Below, one piece after another: positions 30,317-38,659 of a stretch of 64,000 bases of DNA. The first letter of the stretch is position 1. Every line of letters starts with the position of its first letter. The position numbers and the translations under genes are program-made. Location of the stretch: positions 1-64,000 of the forward strand of contig NZ_VZRB01000002.1 of NCBI RefSeq assembly GCF_008806595.1, in the 5' to 3' direction. The notes beneath the pieces were generated by a model. That model saw only the letters and a list, made by a program, of their open reading frames with translations. It did no database searches and had not been told where the DNA came from. This DNA comes from Streptomyces luteolifulvus. GTDB lineage: Bacteria > Actinomycetota > Actinomycetes > Streptomycetales > Streptomycetaceae.

Positions 30317-31280
30317 ACGGCGGCACGGACGCACGCGGTGTGCGCCCGCCCTCGGGGCCGTAGCCGAACCGGATCAGCAACTGCGGGTGGCACCGCGGCC
30401 TGGTGCCGGCCATCGCGGCCCGCAGGTCCGGCCACTCCATCGCCTGGTGCAGCATCGAGGTGCGCACCCGGTGCGCCGTCGCCGTCAGCAGCACGCGCTC
30501 AAGGGCCTGGCCGGCCCGCAGCCAGTCCTCGCGGTTGTCCCACGACGTCCACAACAGGGCCACCTGCGCATGCCGTTCGAAGCGCAGCGCGGGCAGGCGC
30601 GGCACGGGCAGCGGCCCGGCGAAGTCCCGCATCGGCATCCGCCCGGACACGTCCCGGGGCCCCAGTGCTGCCACGGGAATGCCGTAGGGGGCGGCCTTCC
30701 CCGGGCCCGTGACCCAGATGCGTGCCTCGCCCGCGCGTTCGGGATGGCCGGCGGTGCGGGCCTCGGCCGCCTGGGTCAGGCGCAGCAGACGCCGGGTCCC
30801 GAGGATGTCGGGAACGAACAGATGCGCGCCCTCGGTGCGGGCGGCGGCGACCATCTCCGACACGATGGGCTCCGGTACCGGGCGTCCGGTGAAGGGCATA
30901 CGGCTGGTGTGGCGGCGTGCGACCGCCTCGTACAGGCCGCTCAGGGACGGCGGCCCGCCCGCGGCGAGCACACCGAGGCGGACCGTGGCCAGCAGGTCGG
31001 GGTCGTCCACGGCGGGGAACAGCCGTACGGCCGGATTCCAGCCCAGATACGCCGCGGCCACACGGAGGTTGAAGACGGCCGCGCCCACCGACACATGCTG
31101 CGCACGCCGGTCCGGATCGGCCGTCGGCAGCGCGCGCCGGCGGTCGGCGCGAACCTCGATCGTCCGGCGATCCGGGTCGAGGCCGAAGCGCCAGGGCTGG
31201 GTGTTGTGGATCGAAGGCGCCGCCACGGCCGCGGACAGCAGGGTCTCCACGGCGGTGACGTCGACGGCACGGCTCTGCAT
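30291..31280 (-). CDS. Acg-like nitroreductase family protein
   Basis: 329 aa. Two nitroreductase-like halves: LLSAAVAAPSIHNTQPWRF at the N-terminus and RHTSRMPFTGRPVPEPI in the middle; C-terminal LIRFGYGPEGGRTPRASV. This is the pattern of Acg (Rv2032) and Rv3131, DosR-regulated M. tuberculosis proteins that resemble FMN nitroreductases but have a lid over the flavin site. GAAGGAG precedes the ATG. A second copy lies at 32660-33649. A box at 31390-31403 is about 110 bp upstream. Confidence 0.85.
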   Translation of the reverse strand: MQSRAVDVTAVETLLSAAVAAPSIHNTQPWRFGLDPDRRTIEVRADRRRALPTADPDRRAQHVSVGAAVFNLRVAAAYLGWNPAVRLFPAVDDPDLLATVRLGVLAAGGPPSLSGLYEAVARRHTSRMPFTGRPVPEPIVSEMVAAARTEGAHLFVPDILGTRRLLRLTQAAEARTAGHPERAGEARIWVTGPGKAAPYGIPVAALGPRDVSGRMPMRDFAGPLPVPRLPALRFERHAQVALLWTSWDNREDWLRAGQALERVLLTATAHRVRTSMLHQAMEWPDLRAAMAGTRPRCHPQLLIRFGYGPEGGRTPRASVPPFTPGRGCP

Positions 31281-31389
31281 GACGGCTCCTTCGCGCGACG
31301 TTCCCCTCGTACGGCCACCCTGCGCCGCCGTCCCCCTTCGGGGGAGGGTTGACCGGCCCCTCATGGCGGCCCGTACGTCACCCAGGGGC

Positions 31390-31403
31390 GGGCCACTCGG
31401 CCC
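31390..31403. promoter_or_regulatory. DevR/OsdR-like box, divergent promoter
   Basis: GGGCCACTCGGCCC, 110 bp from the nitroreductase (leftward) and about 80 bp from the universal stress protein (rightward). Confidence 0.65.
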
Positions 31404-31481
31404 TGCTTCCGCGCCGCCACGGCTGACACGGTGTCAATGGGCCGCATCGGGCGCCCCATCGACCACTTTGGAGGTCCAGTC

Positions 31482-32378
31482 ATGGCCCGTACCGTGACCG
31501 TCGCCGTGGACGGCTCGCCCGAAAGCCTGGCCGCGGCGGACTGGGCCGCGCGGGAGGCGGAACTGCGGGGCCTCCCCCTGCATCTGGTGCATGCGTGGGA
31601 CTGGCAGCCCTACACCCTGCCGGTGCCCGACGACGCGGCGCACCGGCACTGGGGCGGGCGCGTGCTGAGGCAGGCGGCCGAGCGGCTGCAGGACCCCCAT
31701 CCGGACCTGGACGTCACCTCGGAGCAGATCCCGCAGCCGCCCGTGACGGCGCTGCTGACGGCCGCCACGGACGCCGAGCCGCTGGTCATCGGGTCCCGGG
31801 GTCTGGGCACCGCCGTCGGTTTCCTGGTCGGCTCGGTCGGGCTGGCGCTCCTCGCGCGGACCGAGCGGCCCGTCGTCCTCGTCCGTTCCGGGGTGCGCGT
31901 CGAGGACGAGCACCAGCCGGACGCGGACGGCCGCCCGTCGGACGCGACACCGTACCGGGACGTCGTCCTGGGCCTGGACCACGAGCACCCCGACGACACG
32001 GTCATCGCGTTCGCGTTCGAGGCCGCGTCCCGTCGTGCGGCGCGGCTGCGCGTGGTGCACGGCTGGAGCCTGCCGCCCTACGTCGCCCAGGGCCTCGCTC
32101 CCGGCCAGGCACCCGACGAGAACCTGGCCCGCCGGGAGGCGAGCGCCGTCGAGGGGATCCTGGCGCCCTGGCGCGAGAAGTTTCCCGGCGTCGAGGTCGT
32201 CGAGCAGACCGCGATCGGCAACGCGGGCGACCATCTGGTCGACACGGCCCGAGAGGCGTCGCTGGTCGTCGTCGGCCGCCGCATCCGCCACACACCGCTG
32301 GGGCCGCGCATCGGCCCGGTCACCCACGCGGTACTCCACCACGCAACGGCACCGGTCGCGGTGATACCGCACCACTGA
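31482..32378 (+). CDS. Universal stress protein, tandem UspA domains
   Basis: 298 aa. Domain 1: VTVAVDGSPESLAAADWAAREAE and GSRGLGTAVGFLVGSVG; domain 2: DVVLGLDHEHPDDTVIAFAFEAAS and GRRIRHTPLGPRIGPVTHAVLHHATAPVAVIPHH. The second-domain layout is closest to the protein at 6138-7037. GGAGG precedes the ATG at 9 nt. Degenerate copies of the last roughly 30 bp of this gene follow it downstream. Confidence 0.9.
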   Translation: MARTVTVAVDGSPESLAAADWAAREAELRGLPLHLVHAWDWQPYTLPVPDDAAHRHWGGRVLRQAAERLQDPHPDLDVTSEQIPQPPVTALLTAATDAEPLVIGSRGLGTAVGFLVGSVGLALLARTERPVVLVRSGVRVEDEHQPDADGRPSDATPYRDVVLGLDHEHPDDTVIAFAFEAASRRAARLRVVHGWSLPPYVAQGLAPGQAPDENLARREASAVEGILAPWREKFPGVEVVEQTAIGNAGDHLVDTAREASLVVVGRRIRHTPLGPRIGPVTHAVLHHATAPVAVIPHH

Positions 32379-32593
32379 GACCACGCGGGGGCCGCCGGCC
32401 CTCGAGGCGTCGCCGGCGCACCCGTCGCGGGGGTGCCGCAACCCCCGACAGGACACCGGGCAGCAGCGCAGGGCGACCGGCCCGCAAGGTGTCGCTGAGG
32501 CACCGGTCGCGGTGGCACCGCACCACAGAGAGCACGCCAGGGCCGCGGGGTGTCGACGGCGCACCCGTCGCGGGGGTGCCGCAACCGCTGAGA
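32349..32593. repeat. Tandem copies of a universal stress protein 3' end
   Basis: Four copies of a 28-35 bp segment coding APVA(V/G)xPxx: at about 32349-32384 (the real gene end), 32415-32450, 32498-32538 and 32559-32593. Copies 1 and 3 (GCACCGGTCGCGGTG...) and copies 2 and 4 (GCACCCGTCGCGGGGGTGCCGCAACC) alternate, so a unit of about 145-150 bp has been duplicated in tandem. The whole stretch to 32659 lacks a gene. Confidence 0.75.
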
Positions 32594-32659
32594 AGCGCCG
32601 GGCAGCTGCACCGGGCGACATCCGTGAGGCCTCGATCCCGAGGGTGCCGAGGGGCCGTG

Positions 32660-33649
32660 CTACGCGACGTCCAGGACGTCGCTCACCGGGCGGCGTGGTG
32701 TTGCCGGGCCGTGGGGGCCGTAGCCCAGGCGCAGCACCATCTGGACGTGGCTCATCGCGGAGCGCGGGTCCCGGGCCAGGCGGCGCAGGTCGGGCCACTC
32801 CAGGGCGTGCGACGTCAGGGACGTGGCCAGGCCGCCCAGTGTGGCCAGGAGCAGCACCCGTTCCATGGCCTGGCCGGCGGTGAGCCAGTCCCGTAGGCGG
32901 TCCTGCGCGGTCCCCAGCAGGGCGAGGTGCGGGTGCCGTTCGAAGGCCGCCGAACCCCGGCCGGCCACCACGCTGCGGCCGGCGAAGTCCCGTACCGGCG
33001 CATCGCCCTGCCGCACCCGGGGACCGAAGGCGTACTCGGGAACACCCTCCGTCGCCGTGTCCGCGTCTTCTCCGAGGCGTGTCCAGCGGGCCATGTCCTC
33101 CTGGCGGGCGATGTCCACAGCGTCGCGGCCCTCGGCGTCATGCACCAGTTCCTGCAACTCCCCCATGTGCCAGGCGGAGGGGAAGAGCAGCTGGGCGCCT
33201 TCCAGACGCGCGGCTTCGACCAGGGAGGCCCTCAGGTCCTCGGGGATCTCGGTGTCCTCGAACGGCCACCGGCTGGTGTGCCGTCGGCGGATCGCCGGAT
33301 ACAGCCGGGCCAGGGCGTCGGAGCCGGCCTCGGCGGGCTCGGTGAGGCGGACGTCGGCGAGCAGCGTCGGGTCGGCGGCGTCGGGCAGCAGCCGGACGTC
33401 CGGCTGCCGGCCCCCGTGGACCGCCGCGACACGGAGGTTGAGCAGTGCCGCACCGCACCCCAGATGCAACGCCCGGTTGTCGGGGTCGGTTCCGGGCATG
33501 CCGCGCTCCAGGTCGGCACGGAGCTGGACGGTCCCGCTGTCGCTCAGGAACAGGAAGCGCCAGGGCTGTGCGTTGTGCATCGACGGAGCCGTGGTCGCGT
33601 CGGCGACCAGCGCCGTGACGGACGTGAGGTCGAGCGGTGGCACCGGCAT
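32660..33649 (-). CDS. Acg-like nitroreductase family protein
   Basis: 329 aa, same architecture and length as the protein at 30291-31280: LVADATTAPSMHNAQPWRF; RRRHTSRWPFEDTEIPEDL; MVLRLGYGPHGPATPRRPV. Probably a duplication of the same DosR-type family. The ATG follows GGAGG with 10-nt spacing. It lies 58 bp downstream of the HTH/split-barrel fusion gene and is probably co-transcribed with it. Confidence 0.85.
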   Translation of the reverse strand: MPVPPLDLTSVTALVADATTAPSMHNAQPWRFLFLSDSGTVQLRADLERGMPGTDPDNRALHLGCGAALLNLRVAAVHGGRQPDVRLLPDAADPTLLADVRLTEPAEAGSDALARLYPAIRRRHTSRWPFEDTEIPEDLRASLVEAARLEGAQLLFPSAWHMGELQELVHDAEGRDAVDIARQEDMARWTRLGEDADTATEGVPEYAFGPRVRQGDAPVRDFAGRSVVAGRGSAAFERHPHLALLGTAQDRLRDWLTAGQAMERVLLLATLGGLATSLTSHALEWPDLRRLARDPRSAMSHVQMVLRLGYGPHGPATPRRPVSDVLDVA

Positions 33650-33707
33650 GGAACTGAAACCTCCGAAGGGACGGGGACGACAACGGCGGGGCGCGCAACG
33701 GCCCCGG

Positions 33708-34391
33708 TCACACGGCGATCCGCCGCCCGGTGAGGACGACGGGATCGATACGCAGCCACAGGTCGCGTTCCCCTCCGGCCCACGGCGAGCTGTACGCATG
33801 CTCCTCGAGAAGGCGCACGGCGTCGGGGTCGGTCACGGCCCGGGCGCGCCCGCGCAGCAGCACGCTCCAGCCCTGACTGAGGGTGTCGTCGACCCGGTCG
33901 ACCTCGAAGGCGACCTGGCAGTCGAGCGCCTGGGACGGTGTCGCGCCGGGCGCGGTCCTGAAGACGACCGCCCCGTCGACGACGCTGTAGTTGACGGGGA
34001 CGACGACCGGACCGGAGGCGGTCGACACCGCCAGCCGTCCCACGCCGTGCGACGCCAGCAGCGCCCGGCACTCCCGCACACCGAGCTCGGTGAACCGGGG
34101 ATGCCGGCCCGCCCGCCCCTGCCCGGGCGGCAGATCGGCGTCACCGCCGGCGAGCGCCGTCACCGTGGTCTCCAGGGCTCCCGCCAGCCTGCGCAGCACG
34201 CTCGCGTCCGGCGCGGCGGAGGGATGCTCCTCCAGGTGCCGCAGATAGCTGGGGGCCATGCCGGCCCGGGCGGCCGTCTCCCGACGGGTCAGGCCGAGGT
34301 CCGTGCGCCGCTGGGCGAGCCGGCGTCCGAGGTCGCCCAGCGGCGGCCCATCGGAGGTGTTCGGCCCGTTCGGGGGTGCCGGTTCGTTCAT
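33708..34391 (-). CDS. XRE helix-turn-helix/PNPOx-like fusion protein
   Basis: 227 aa with two parts. Residues 20-85 form a Cro/C1-type HTH (LAQRRTDLGLTRRETAARAGMAPSYLRHLEEHP ... LRRLAGALE). Residues 100-225 are a PNPOx-like split barrel (LGVRECRALLASHGVGRLAVSTASGPVVVPVNYSVVDGAVVF ... WSVLLRGRARAVTDP). Such fusions could be flavin- or F420-responsive regulators, by inference. The start follows GAGCGAGGTGCC. It precedes an Acg-like nitroreductase, a family structurally tied to flavin. No box is evident directly upstream. Confidence 0.85.
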   Translation of the reverse strand: MNEPAPPNGPNTSDGPPLGDLGRRLAQRRTDLGLTRRETAARAGMAPSYLRHLEEHPSAAPDASVLRRLAGALETTVTALAGGDADLPPGQGRAGRHPRFTELGVRECRALLASHGVGRLAVSTASGPVVVPVNYSVVDGAVVFRTAPGATPSQALDCQVAFEVDRVDDTLSQGWSVLLRGRARAVTDPDAVRLLEEHAYSSPWAGGERDLWLRIDPVVLTGRRIAV

Positions 34392-34461
34392 GGCACCTCG
34401 CTCCCTTCGTCAGCCGCTCCTACGGCTGATGCTCCGTCAGTCGCCCGCACGGATACGGCCG

Positions 34462-35532
34462 TCAGGCCGCCCGCACGGCCACGACATCGTGCTGCGGCCC
34501 GCCGAGCACCACCTTGAGCGCGCCGGTGTCGGCGGCCCGGGCGAAGACGTCGTACGCCTCCTCCATGTGCTCCAGTGGGAGGACATGGGTGACCAGCGCC
34601 GAGGTGGGCAGCCGGCCGGCCGCGGCCATCCGCAGCAGTGTGGGGGTGGAGTAGGTGTCGACGAGGCCGGTGGTGATGGTCACGTTCTTGATCCACAGGT
34701 CTTCGAGGTGCAGGGTCGCGGGCCGGCCGTGGACGCCGACATTGGCCACGTGCCCGCCGGGCCGCACCATGCGCGTGCACATCTCGAAGCTCTCCGGCAC
34801 GCCGACCGCTTCGACGACCACGTCTGCGCCCAGCCCGTCGGTGAGGTCGGCGATCAGTTGCTCGGGCTCCTCGCGGGCGTCGGCCACCGCGTCGGCGCCG
34901 AGCCGCTTGGCCGCCTCCAGCCGCGGGGCGGCGAGGTCGACGGCGACGATCCGCTCGGGCGCGAACAGGTGGGCCGTCGCGATGGCCGCGAGCCCGATGG
35001 GACCGGCGCCGACGACGGCGACGGTGTCCCCGGGCCGCACCCGCCCGTTGAGCACGCCCACCTCGTAGGCGGTGGGGAAGATGTCCGCCAGCAGTACGGC
35101 GTCCTTGCTCTCCACCGCGCCGGGCAGCACGTACACGGACAGGTCGGCGTGGGGCACACGGACGTATTCGGCCTGTGTGCCGTCGATCAGATGGCCGAGG
35201 ATCCAGCCCCCGCCGCCGCGGCACTGGCCGTACGCCCTCTCGCGGCAGTAGTGGCAGCGGCCGCAGGCGGTGATGCAGGAGACCAGCACCCGGTCGCCGG
35301 GCCGTACGGTGCGCACGTCCGCGCCGATCTCGACGATCTCGCCGACCGCCTCGTGCCCCAGCACAGTGCCGGAGCGCACCTCGGGCACATCGCCCTTCAG
35401 GATGTGCAGGTCGGTTCCGCAGATGGTGACGGCGTCGACGCGCACGATGGCGTCGGTGGCGTCCTGGATGCCGGGGTCCGGAACGTCCTCCCAGGCGGAC
35501 TGCCCGGGACCGTGGAAGACGTAGCCCTTCAT
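34462..35532 (-). CDS. Zinc-dependent alcohol dehydrogenase, FDH/TDH-like
   Basis: 356 aa. Catalytic zinc ligands Cys38 (TICGTDLHILKG) and His60-Glu61 (GHEAVGE); structural zinc Cys89, 92, 95 and 103 (CGRCHYC ... C). Rossmann motif VVGAGPIGLAAIATA near residue 175. The insertion GWILGHLIDGTQAEYVRVPHAD is typical of formaldehyde/threonine-dehydrogenase-like members. It may oxidise short alcohols or reduce aldehydes with NAD(H). ATG 35532 was preferred to the in-frame GTG at 35544, because AGGAAGG abuts the GTG. A perfect box is about 75 bp upstream. Confidence 0.88.
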   Translation of the reverse strand: MKGYVFHGPGQSAWEDVPDPGIQDATDAIVRVDAVTICGTDLHILKGDVPEVRSGTVLGHEAVGEIVEIGADVRTVRPGDRVLVSCITACGRCHYCRERAYGQCRGGGGWILGHLIDGTQAEYVRVPHADLSVYVLPGAVESKDAVLLADIFPTAYEVGVLNGRVRPGDTVAVVGAGPIGLAAIATAHLFAPERIVAVDLAAPRLEAAKRLGADAVADAREEPEQLIADLTDGLGADVVVEAVGVPESFEMCTRMVRPGGHVANVGVHGRPATLHLEDLWIKNVTITTGLVDTYSTPTLLRMAAAGRLPTSALVTHVLPLEHMEEAYDVFARAADTGALKVVLGGPQHDVVAVRAA

Positions 35533-35602
35533 GACGACGCTCACCCTTCCTGCCGGGATTGCCCCCAGGTTCCAGCTTGTCCCCAGCCGCCGGGTTCCGC
35601 AT

Positions 35603-35616
35603 GGGCCGGTCGGCCC
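35603..35616. promoter_or_regulatory. Perfect DevR/OsdR-like box, divergent promoter
   Basis: GGGCCGGTCGGCCC, fully palindromic. It lies 71 bp from the alcohol dehydrogenase (leftward) and 88 bp from the Rv1733c-like gene (rightward). A degenerate second copy (GGGCCACTGCCCGGCCC, 35621-35637) follows. Confidence 0.75.
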
Positions 35617-35703
35617 TCAAGGGCCACTGCCCGGCCCCTGCCCCGTCCCTTCCCCCGGCTGTCACGCTGTGTGAGTGCCATGATGAGAGGGAGGTGCTGA
35701 ACG

Positions 35704-36282
35704 ATGGACGCCAGGCGGACCCGGAAGAGGCTGTGGCGGTGGCGGAAGAACCCGCTGCGGCGGCGCGACGATGTCGTCGAGGCCTGGGTCCTGGTCGGCA
35801 CCTGGGCGGCCGTCGTGGTGGGAGGCACGCTCACCGGTGTGGTCACGGCGCACGCCGCCGACGGGGTGTTCGAGGCACAGCGCGCCGAGCGGCACGCCGT
35901 CCGGGCCGTGCTCGTCACCGACGCCCGGCGGCCCACCGCGGCGGTCGAGGGGACGGGAGGCCAGGTGGTGGGGAAGGTCCGGTGGACGGACGCCGACGGT
36001 GCCTCCCACACCCGCAGGACACTGGTGGACCCCGGGCAGAAGGCGGGATCGAGGATCACCGTCTGGACGGACAGCCGGGGCGAGCTCGCCGCCGAGCCGC
36101 CGAGTGCCACGGAGGCGGCCATGGAGGCGGCCCTGCTCGGCGCCGCCGCCGCGGGCGCCTGCTCCGGCCTGGTCGTGGGCGCGGGAGCCGTCGCGCGGTG
36201 GCGGCTCGACCGGCGGCGTCTCGACCGGTGGGGCAGGGAGTGGGACCTCGTCGGTCCCGAGTGGGGCCACAAGACAGGCTGA
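35704..36282 (+). CDS. Rv1733c-like two-helix membrane protein
   Basis: 192 aa. NPLRRRDDVVEAWVLVGTWAAVVVGGTLTGVV (helix 1) is followed by an extracytoplasmic part with AERHAVRAVLVTDA and VRWTDADGASHTRRTLVDPG, then AAMEAALLGAAAAGACSGLVVG (helix 2) and a basic tail. This arrangement is that of Rv1733c, a DosR-regulated membrane antigen of M. tuberculosis; function unknown. The start follows GGGAGGTGCTGAACG. It is driven from the perfect box at 35603. Confidence 0.85.
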   Translation: MDARRTRKRLWRWRKNPLRRRDDVVEAWVLVGTWAAVVVGGTLTGVVTAHAADGVFEAQRAERHAVRAVLVTDARRPTAAVEGTGGQVVGKVRWTDADGASHTRRTLVDPGQKAGSRITVWTDSRGELAAEPPSATEAAMEAALLGAAAAGACSGLVVGAGAVARWRLDRRRLDRWGREWDLVGPEWGHKTG

Positions 36283-36309
36283 CGCCGCGAGCTCCTCGCA
36301 CTCGCGGCG
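36283..36309. terminator. Hairpin between convergent genes
   Basis: CGCCGCGAG (36283-36291) pairs perfectly with CTCGCGGCG (36301-36309) around a 9-nt loop, directly after the stop of the Rv1733c-like gene and before the end of the flavodoxin gene. Confidence 0.7.
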
Positions 36310-36341
36310 GCAGTCGGATGCCTGATCCCGGTCCAGTCAGC

Positions 36342-36851
36342 TCACCTCCTTTCCGGTTCCTCCTGAACGTCGGCGGCGACACGGGCCGCCCACTCCTCGA
36401 TCGCGGTGAAGTCGCGGAAGTCCCCGCCCTTTCCATTGCGGACGATCATCCTCGCGACCCACCCCTTCGCGCCCTCTTCGAGGCAGCCCCCGAAGGTGAC
36501 GTGCTCCCTGACACCGAGCCGTGCCATGGCCTTCTTCACACCGGGCACGGGCGGGATGTCCCGCTCCGACGCCGTGGCGTCGAGCGGTCCGCTGCTGAAG
36601 AACCACAGCGGGCGCCGGGCCAGTTCGCGGCCCTGGCGGCGGACGAACCGGCGGGCGTCCTTGTGCCAGCGGCCCGCATACAGTCCACCGCCGACCACGA
36701 CGGCGTCGTACGACTCCACGCTCGCCACCGTTCCGGCGGGCCGCGCCTCGGCGGTGAGCCCCGCCTTGCGCAGCACCTCGGTCACGGCCTCGGCGATCTG
36801 CGCGGTCGAGCCGTTCGTTGTCCCATAGGCGACCAACACGCTGCCGGGCAT
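36342..36851 (-). CDS. Flavodoxin-domain protein
   Basis: 169 aa. The FMN phosphate loop is YGTTNGSTAQIA near residue 10, followed by YDAVVVGGGLYAGRWHKDARRFV and WFFSSGPLDATASE. The pattern is that of the HemG-like/menaquinone-dependent protoporphyrinogen oxidase group, which also exists as unassigned flavodoxins in hypoxia islands. The ATG follows GAGGAGG with 9-nt spacing. It starts 16 bp after the CBS-BON stop and is probably in the same transcript. Confidence 0.82.
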   Translation of the reverse strand: MPGSVLVAYGTTNGSTAQIAEAVTEVLRKAGLTAEARPAGTVASVESYDAVVVGGGLYAGRWHKDARRFVRRQGRELARRPLWFFSSGPLDATASERDIPPVPGVKKAMARLGVREHVTFGGCLEEGAKGWVARMIVRNGKGGDFRDFTAIEEWAARVAADVQEEPERR

Positions 36852-36867
36852 GGCGGTCCGCCTCCTC

Positions 36868-37599
36868 TCACATTCTGCGCAGCCAGTCGTCGGCGACGCC
36901 GTGCAGAGCCGGCTCGTCGGGCCGCAGGTGCGAGTCGTCCAGCCGGTAGCTGAGCTTGTCGACCACGGCGACCACACCGTCGATCTGACGCGTCATGGAA
37001 ACGGCGATGGCCGTCTCGCTCTTGCGCTCCATGGGGCCGCTGAGCGTGACCACGCCCTCCGTCACGGAGACCTCCACCGTGCTGGGCACCAGCCACAGTG
37101 CCCGCACCAGCACCTCGTCGATCACCTCCCGGCGGATCCGCTCGTCGGGCCGCAGGAAGACCTGGAGGAGATCGCGCCGGGTGACGATGCCGACGAGGCG
37201 CCCGGTCTCGTCCAGCACGGGCAGACGCTCCACCTGCCGCCGGGCCATGACGCGGGCGGCCTCGACGATGGTCTCTTCGGCGCGCACGGTGATGGGCGGC
37301 TCGGTCATCAACTGCCCCGCGGTGCGGGCGGTGGCCTTCGCGGCCTTCCTGCGGGCACCACGCGTCAGTCCGGCGAAGCGGAAGCGGCGCTCGGGCTCGT
37401 AGGGGTCCGGGGTCGCGGCCTGCCGGGCGATCAGATCCGTCTGGGAGATGACGCCGATGACCTTCTCGTCCTCGTCGACCACGGGCAGTCCGGAGATGTT
37501 GTGCTCGGAGAGCAGCCGCGTGACCTCCTTGAACGGGGTGCCGTACGCGGCGCGGACGACGTCCTTCGTCATCACGGAGCCGACCTTGTTGTGCTTCAT
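36868..37599 (-). CDS. CBS-CBS-BON domain protein
   Basis: 243 aa. CBS1: KVGSVMTKDVVRAAYGTPFKEV ... ISGLPVVDEDEKVIGVISQTDLI; CBS2: TAGQLMTEPPITV ... VERLPVLDETGRLVGIVTRRDLL; BON-like C-terminus: STVEVSVTEGVVTLSGPMERKSE. A 25-residue basic insertion (RRFRFAGLTRGARRKAAKATA) between the CBS units separates it from the shorter paralogues at 20519 and 46213. The start follows GAGGGGAGG. A box (37679) and a hairpin (37622-37645) lie upstream. Confidence 0.87.
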   Translation of the reverse strand: MKHNKVGSVMTKDVVRAAYGTPFKEVTRLLSEHNISGLPVVDEDEKVIGVISQTDLIARQAATPDPYEPERRFRFAGLTRGARRKAAKATARTAGQLMTEPPITVRAEETIVEAARVMARRQVERLPVLDETGRLVGIVTRRDLLQVFLRPDERIRREVIDEVLVRALWLVPSTVEVSVTEGVVTLSGPMERKSETAIAVSMTRQIDGVVAVVDKLSYRLDDSHLRPDEPALHGVADDWLRRM

Positions 37600-37621
37600 G
37601 ACCGTTCCTCCCCTCTCGACA

Positions 37622-37645
37622 CTTCGATCCTCCAGCGGATCGAAG
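37622..37645. terminator. Perfect hairpin in the arcC-CBS gap
   Basis: CTTCGATCC (37622-37630) and GGATCGAAG (37637-37645) form a perfect 9-bp stem with a 6-nt loop. It lies after arcC and just before the CBS gene, downstream of the box, so it may end arc transcripts or shape the CBS leader. Confidence 0.5.
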
Positions 37646-37678
37646 GGAGTTCCCATGGGCTGTCCGGGTGCGGGTGGG

Positions 37679-37692
37679 GGGCCGGTCGGCCC
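37679..37692. promoter_or_regulatory. Perfect DevR/OsdR-like box
   Basis: GGGCCGGTCGGCCC, identical to the box at 35603. About 80 bp upstream of the CBS-BON-flavodoxin unit. Confidence 0.75.
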
Positions 37693-37732
37693 TGCGTCGT
37701 GCCTGAACGGCCCCGCGGTCACGGGCCTTGGG

Positions 37733-38656
37733 TCAGCGCAGGTCGAGACCGGGCCGGACGAGCGTCCCCGATCTGCCGTGGACGATGTCGTACGCCGCGT
37801 CGAGGGCACCGATCGCGGCCAGTCCCCCGGTGCGCTCGACGAACCGGGCGGCGGCCTCCGTCTTGGGCCCCATCGAGCCCTCGGGGAAGCCGCCGCGGCG
37901 CAGCTGGGCGGGCGTGGCGTCGAGGAGGGGCTCCTGGTACGGGGTGCCGTAGTGGGCGTAGACGTTCGGGACGTCGGTGAGGATCAGCAGGAAGTCGGCC
38001 TTGATGTCCTCGGCGAGCAGAGCCGCGGTGAGGTCCTTGTCGACGACCGCCTCCGCTCCGTGCAGGGCGCCGGTGTCCTCGTCGGTGGTGACCGGCACCC
38101 CTCCCCCGCCCGCGCAGACGACCAGTACGCCGAGGGCGAGCAGGTCCTGGATGGTCTCGGTCTCCACGATCTCCTCGGGCGACGGGGAGGCGACGACCCG
38201 GCGCCAGCCGGTCGTGTCCTGCGCGATGTGCCAGCCGCGCCGTCGCGCGAGCGAGCGGGCCACGTCCCGTGGATACACCTGCCCGACGAATTTCGTCGGC
38301 CGGGCGAAGGCCGGGTCGTCGCGCCGTACGACGGTGTGGGTGACCAGCGCCGCGACCCTGCGCCCGGGCAGGGCGTCGTGCAGGGCCCGCACCAGCAGCG
38401 ATCCGATCATGCCCTCGGTCTGGGCGCCGAGCAGGTCCAGCGGATACGGGGCGGACAGGACCGGGTCGGACGCGCTCTCCATGGCGAGCAGGCCGATCTG
38501 CGGGCCGTTGCCGTGGGTGATGACGACCTCGTGGTCCTGGGAGAGGGCGGCGACGGCGGTGGCCACCCGGTCGATGTTCGCCTGCTGCACGGCCGCGTCG
38601 GGGCGCTCGCCGCGGCGCAGCAGGGCGTTGCCGCCGAGGGCGATGACGATGCGCAC
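37733..38656 (-). CDS. arcC: Carbamate kinase
   Basis: 307 aa amino-acid-kinase fold (MRIVIALGGNALLRRG; ITHGNGPQIGLLAME; CAGGGGVPV; VVDKDLTAALLAEDIKADFLLILTDVPNVY; PEGSMGPKTEAAARFVE). It makes ATP and carbamate from carbamoyl phosphate and ADP, the energy-yielding end of the arginine deiminase pathway. The GTG start follows GGAGGACTGAACC and is 3 bp after the arcB stop. Confidence 0.95.
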   Translation of the reverse strand: MRIVIALGGNALLRRGERPDAAVQQANIDRVATAVAALSQDHEVVITHGNGPQIGLLAMESASDPVLSAPYPLDLLGAQTEGMIGSLLVRALHDALPGRRVAALVTHTVVRRDDPAFARPTKFVGQVYPRDVARSLARRRGWHIAQDTTGWRRVVASPSPEEIVETETIQDLLALGVLVVCAGGGGVPVTTDEDTGALHGAEAVVDKDLTAALLAEDIKADFLLILTDVPNVYAHYGTPYQEPLLDATPAQLRRGGFPEGSMGPKTEAAARFVERTGGLAAIGALDAAYDIVHGRSGTLVRPGLDLR

Positions 38657-38659
38657 GGT

